From Lithodes maja (lineage: Eukaryota > Arthropoda > Malacostraca > Decapoda > Lithodidae): a stretch of 64,000 nucleotides of DNA. Shown here one piece after another: positions 63,484 through 64,000 of the stretch. The DNA is taken from contig JBAKBP010004286.1 of the NCBI GenBank assembly GCA_037953745.1, forward strand, positions 1-64,000. Direction: 5' to 3'. Made by a program: the position numbers and the translations under genes. Every line of letters begins with the position of its first letter. Positions within the stretch are counted from its first letter, which is position 1. The notes below the pieces were generated by a model that was not told the origin of the DNA, ran no database searches, and worked only from the letters and a program-made list of their open reading frames with translations.

Positions 63484-64000
63484 AGAGCTCTCATTGAGTG
63501 TAGATTGTGTTGTTGGCGTAAGTGGTTGTGTGAAATGCAGTCTTCTATGATGTGTTTAATGGTATGGGGTGCTGTGTTACATCCCGGGAAGGCGTCGACA
63601 ACGGAGTCATCCAGTCTCTTCTGATAGCTCAGGAGAGCTGGATGGTGTCCGCATCTCAGCCTGGCCAGGTGGACTCTGTCCTCGCGAGGAAGGGAGGATT
63701 CGGAAGGATGGATTTCGGGAGGTCGTGCATGCAGCTGCGTGTTATCTGTGAGCGAGTGGATGTATCGGTGAGAGATATGAGTATGGATGTGCTTTTGGAA
63801 GTTGGTTCGGGGTGGGCAGGGAGGGAGAGAGGACAATAAATGTGTGTGATACCGTGTGCTGGGTGTTGTTTTGATATTTCTTGGTGTTTATGGGTGTGTT
63901 GCCATGTAGTTTAGTGGGTGGTCTTGGTTCGTAGAGGCTGCTGCCAGGAATTGAGTGCCTCTCATGTCCAGATGGTCTTTGACTTTGAGGATTTTGGTTT
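63417..64000 (-). pseudogene. Jockey-like LINE tail, copy 2 (runs off the window)
   Basis: Frame 63836-63417 encodes RLRCGHHPALLSYQKRLDDS, CNTAPHTIKHIIEDC and a LFGQAA ending. It matches 58239-58821. The remainder lies beyond base 64000. Confidence 0.85.

Larger units (their letters stand above)
61639..64000 (-). repeat. Direct duplicate of 56461-58821 (DIRS/CR1/jockey block, copy 2)
   Basis: The sequence matches 56461-58821 at an offset of 5178-5179 bp through to the window end, with a few substitutions and single-base indels (for example near 61890, 61937 and 63003). It holds the same RT fragment, CR1 fragment, gag and jockey-like tail in the same order. The match starts abruptly at 61639, 88 bp after the gap. 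Confidence 0.95.

Overview
The window is a repeat-dense stretch of a metazoan nuclear genome. I infer an arthropod, most likely a decapod crustacean, with moderate confidence. The pointers are CCTAA-type (TTAGG) words near 5.35 and 6.37 kb, an MSL2 orthologue, a tRNA-derived SINE carrying an 'AGCTGTAAATAGGTACCTGG' module, and a mix of piggyBac, CR1/jockey, RTE and DIRS-type elements. Non-coding DNA is AT-rich. A run of exactly 200 N at 61351-61550 marks an assembly gap.

Only one cellular protein-coding gene is well supported: MSL2 (7241-9442, +). It is a RING plus CXC-domain E3 ubiquitin ligase in a single uninterrupted reading frame, with a Gln/Pro-rich tandem-repeat linker. A weak divergent coding-like exon lies just upstream (6818-7111, -). 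Two other coding-like fragments (12053-12247, and 38117-38140 with a GTAAGT donor) are noted at low confidence.

Layout. 0-4.2 kb: right-hand part of an apparently intact piggyBac element (968-aa transposase, 177-bp tandem repeats, terminal repeat, TTAA). 4.4-6.4 kb: a TTAA-flanked MITE and a long inverted repeat. 7.2-9.4 kb: MSL2. 10-17 kb: foldback repeats, a TA-flanked MITE, a palindromic mariner remnant and a decayed RTE tail. 17.4-24.6 kb: a CR1-like LINE nested in an RTE fragment, then an RTE copy split by a 1838-bp transposon with 36-bp terminal repeats and 147-bp internal tandem repeats. 25-33.4 kb: a dense cluster of four MITE families, a second CR1 copy and a 986-bp element with terminal repeats of about 60 bp. 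33.5-35.5 kb: an RTE fragment split by a head-to-head MITE dimer. 37-38 kb: (TA)n DNA with a tRNA-like hairpin. 40-41.4 kb: two more MITEs, one with ends like the piggyBac element. 43.3-64 kb: almost wall-to-wall retroelements on the minus strand: jockey-like fragments, a near full-length RTE with a PHD-like zinc finger, a CR1/L2-like LINE with CCHC ORF1, and two near-identical DIRS-like gag/RT blocks joined to a jockey-like tail on either side of the gap.

The elements are nested, so relative ages can be read off. Several insertions are confirmed by an uninterrupted paralogous site elsewhere in the same window. I found no operons, CRISPR arrays, rRNA or convincing functional tRNA genes. The best candidates for something undescribed are the 1838-bp element, the 986-bp element, the head-to-head MITE dimer and the DIRS/jockey/CR1 composite.
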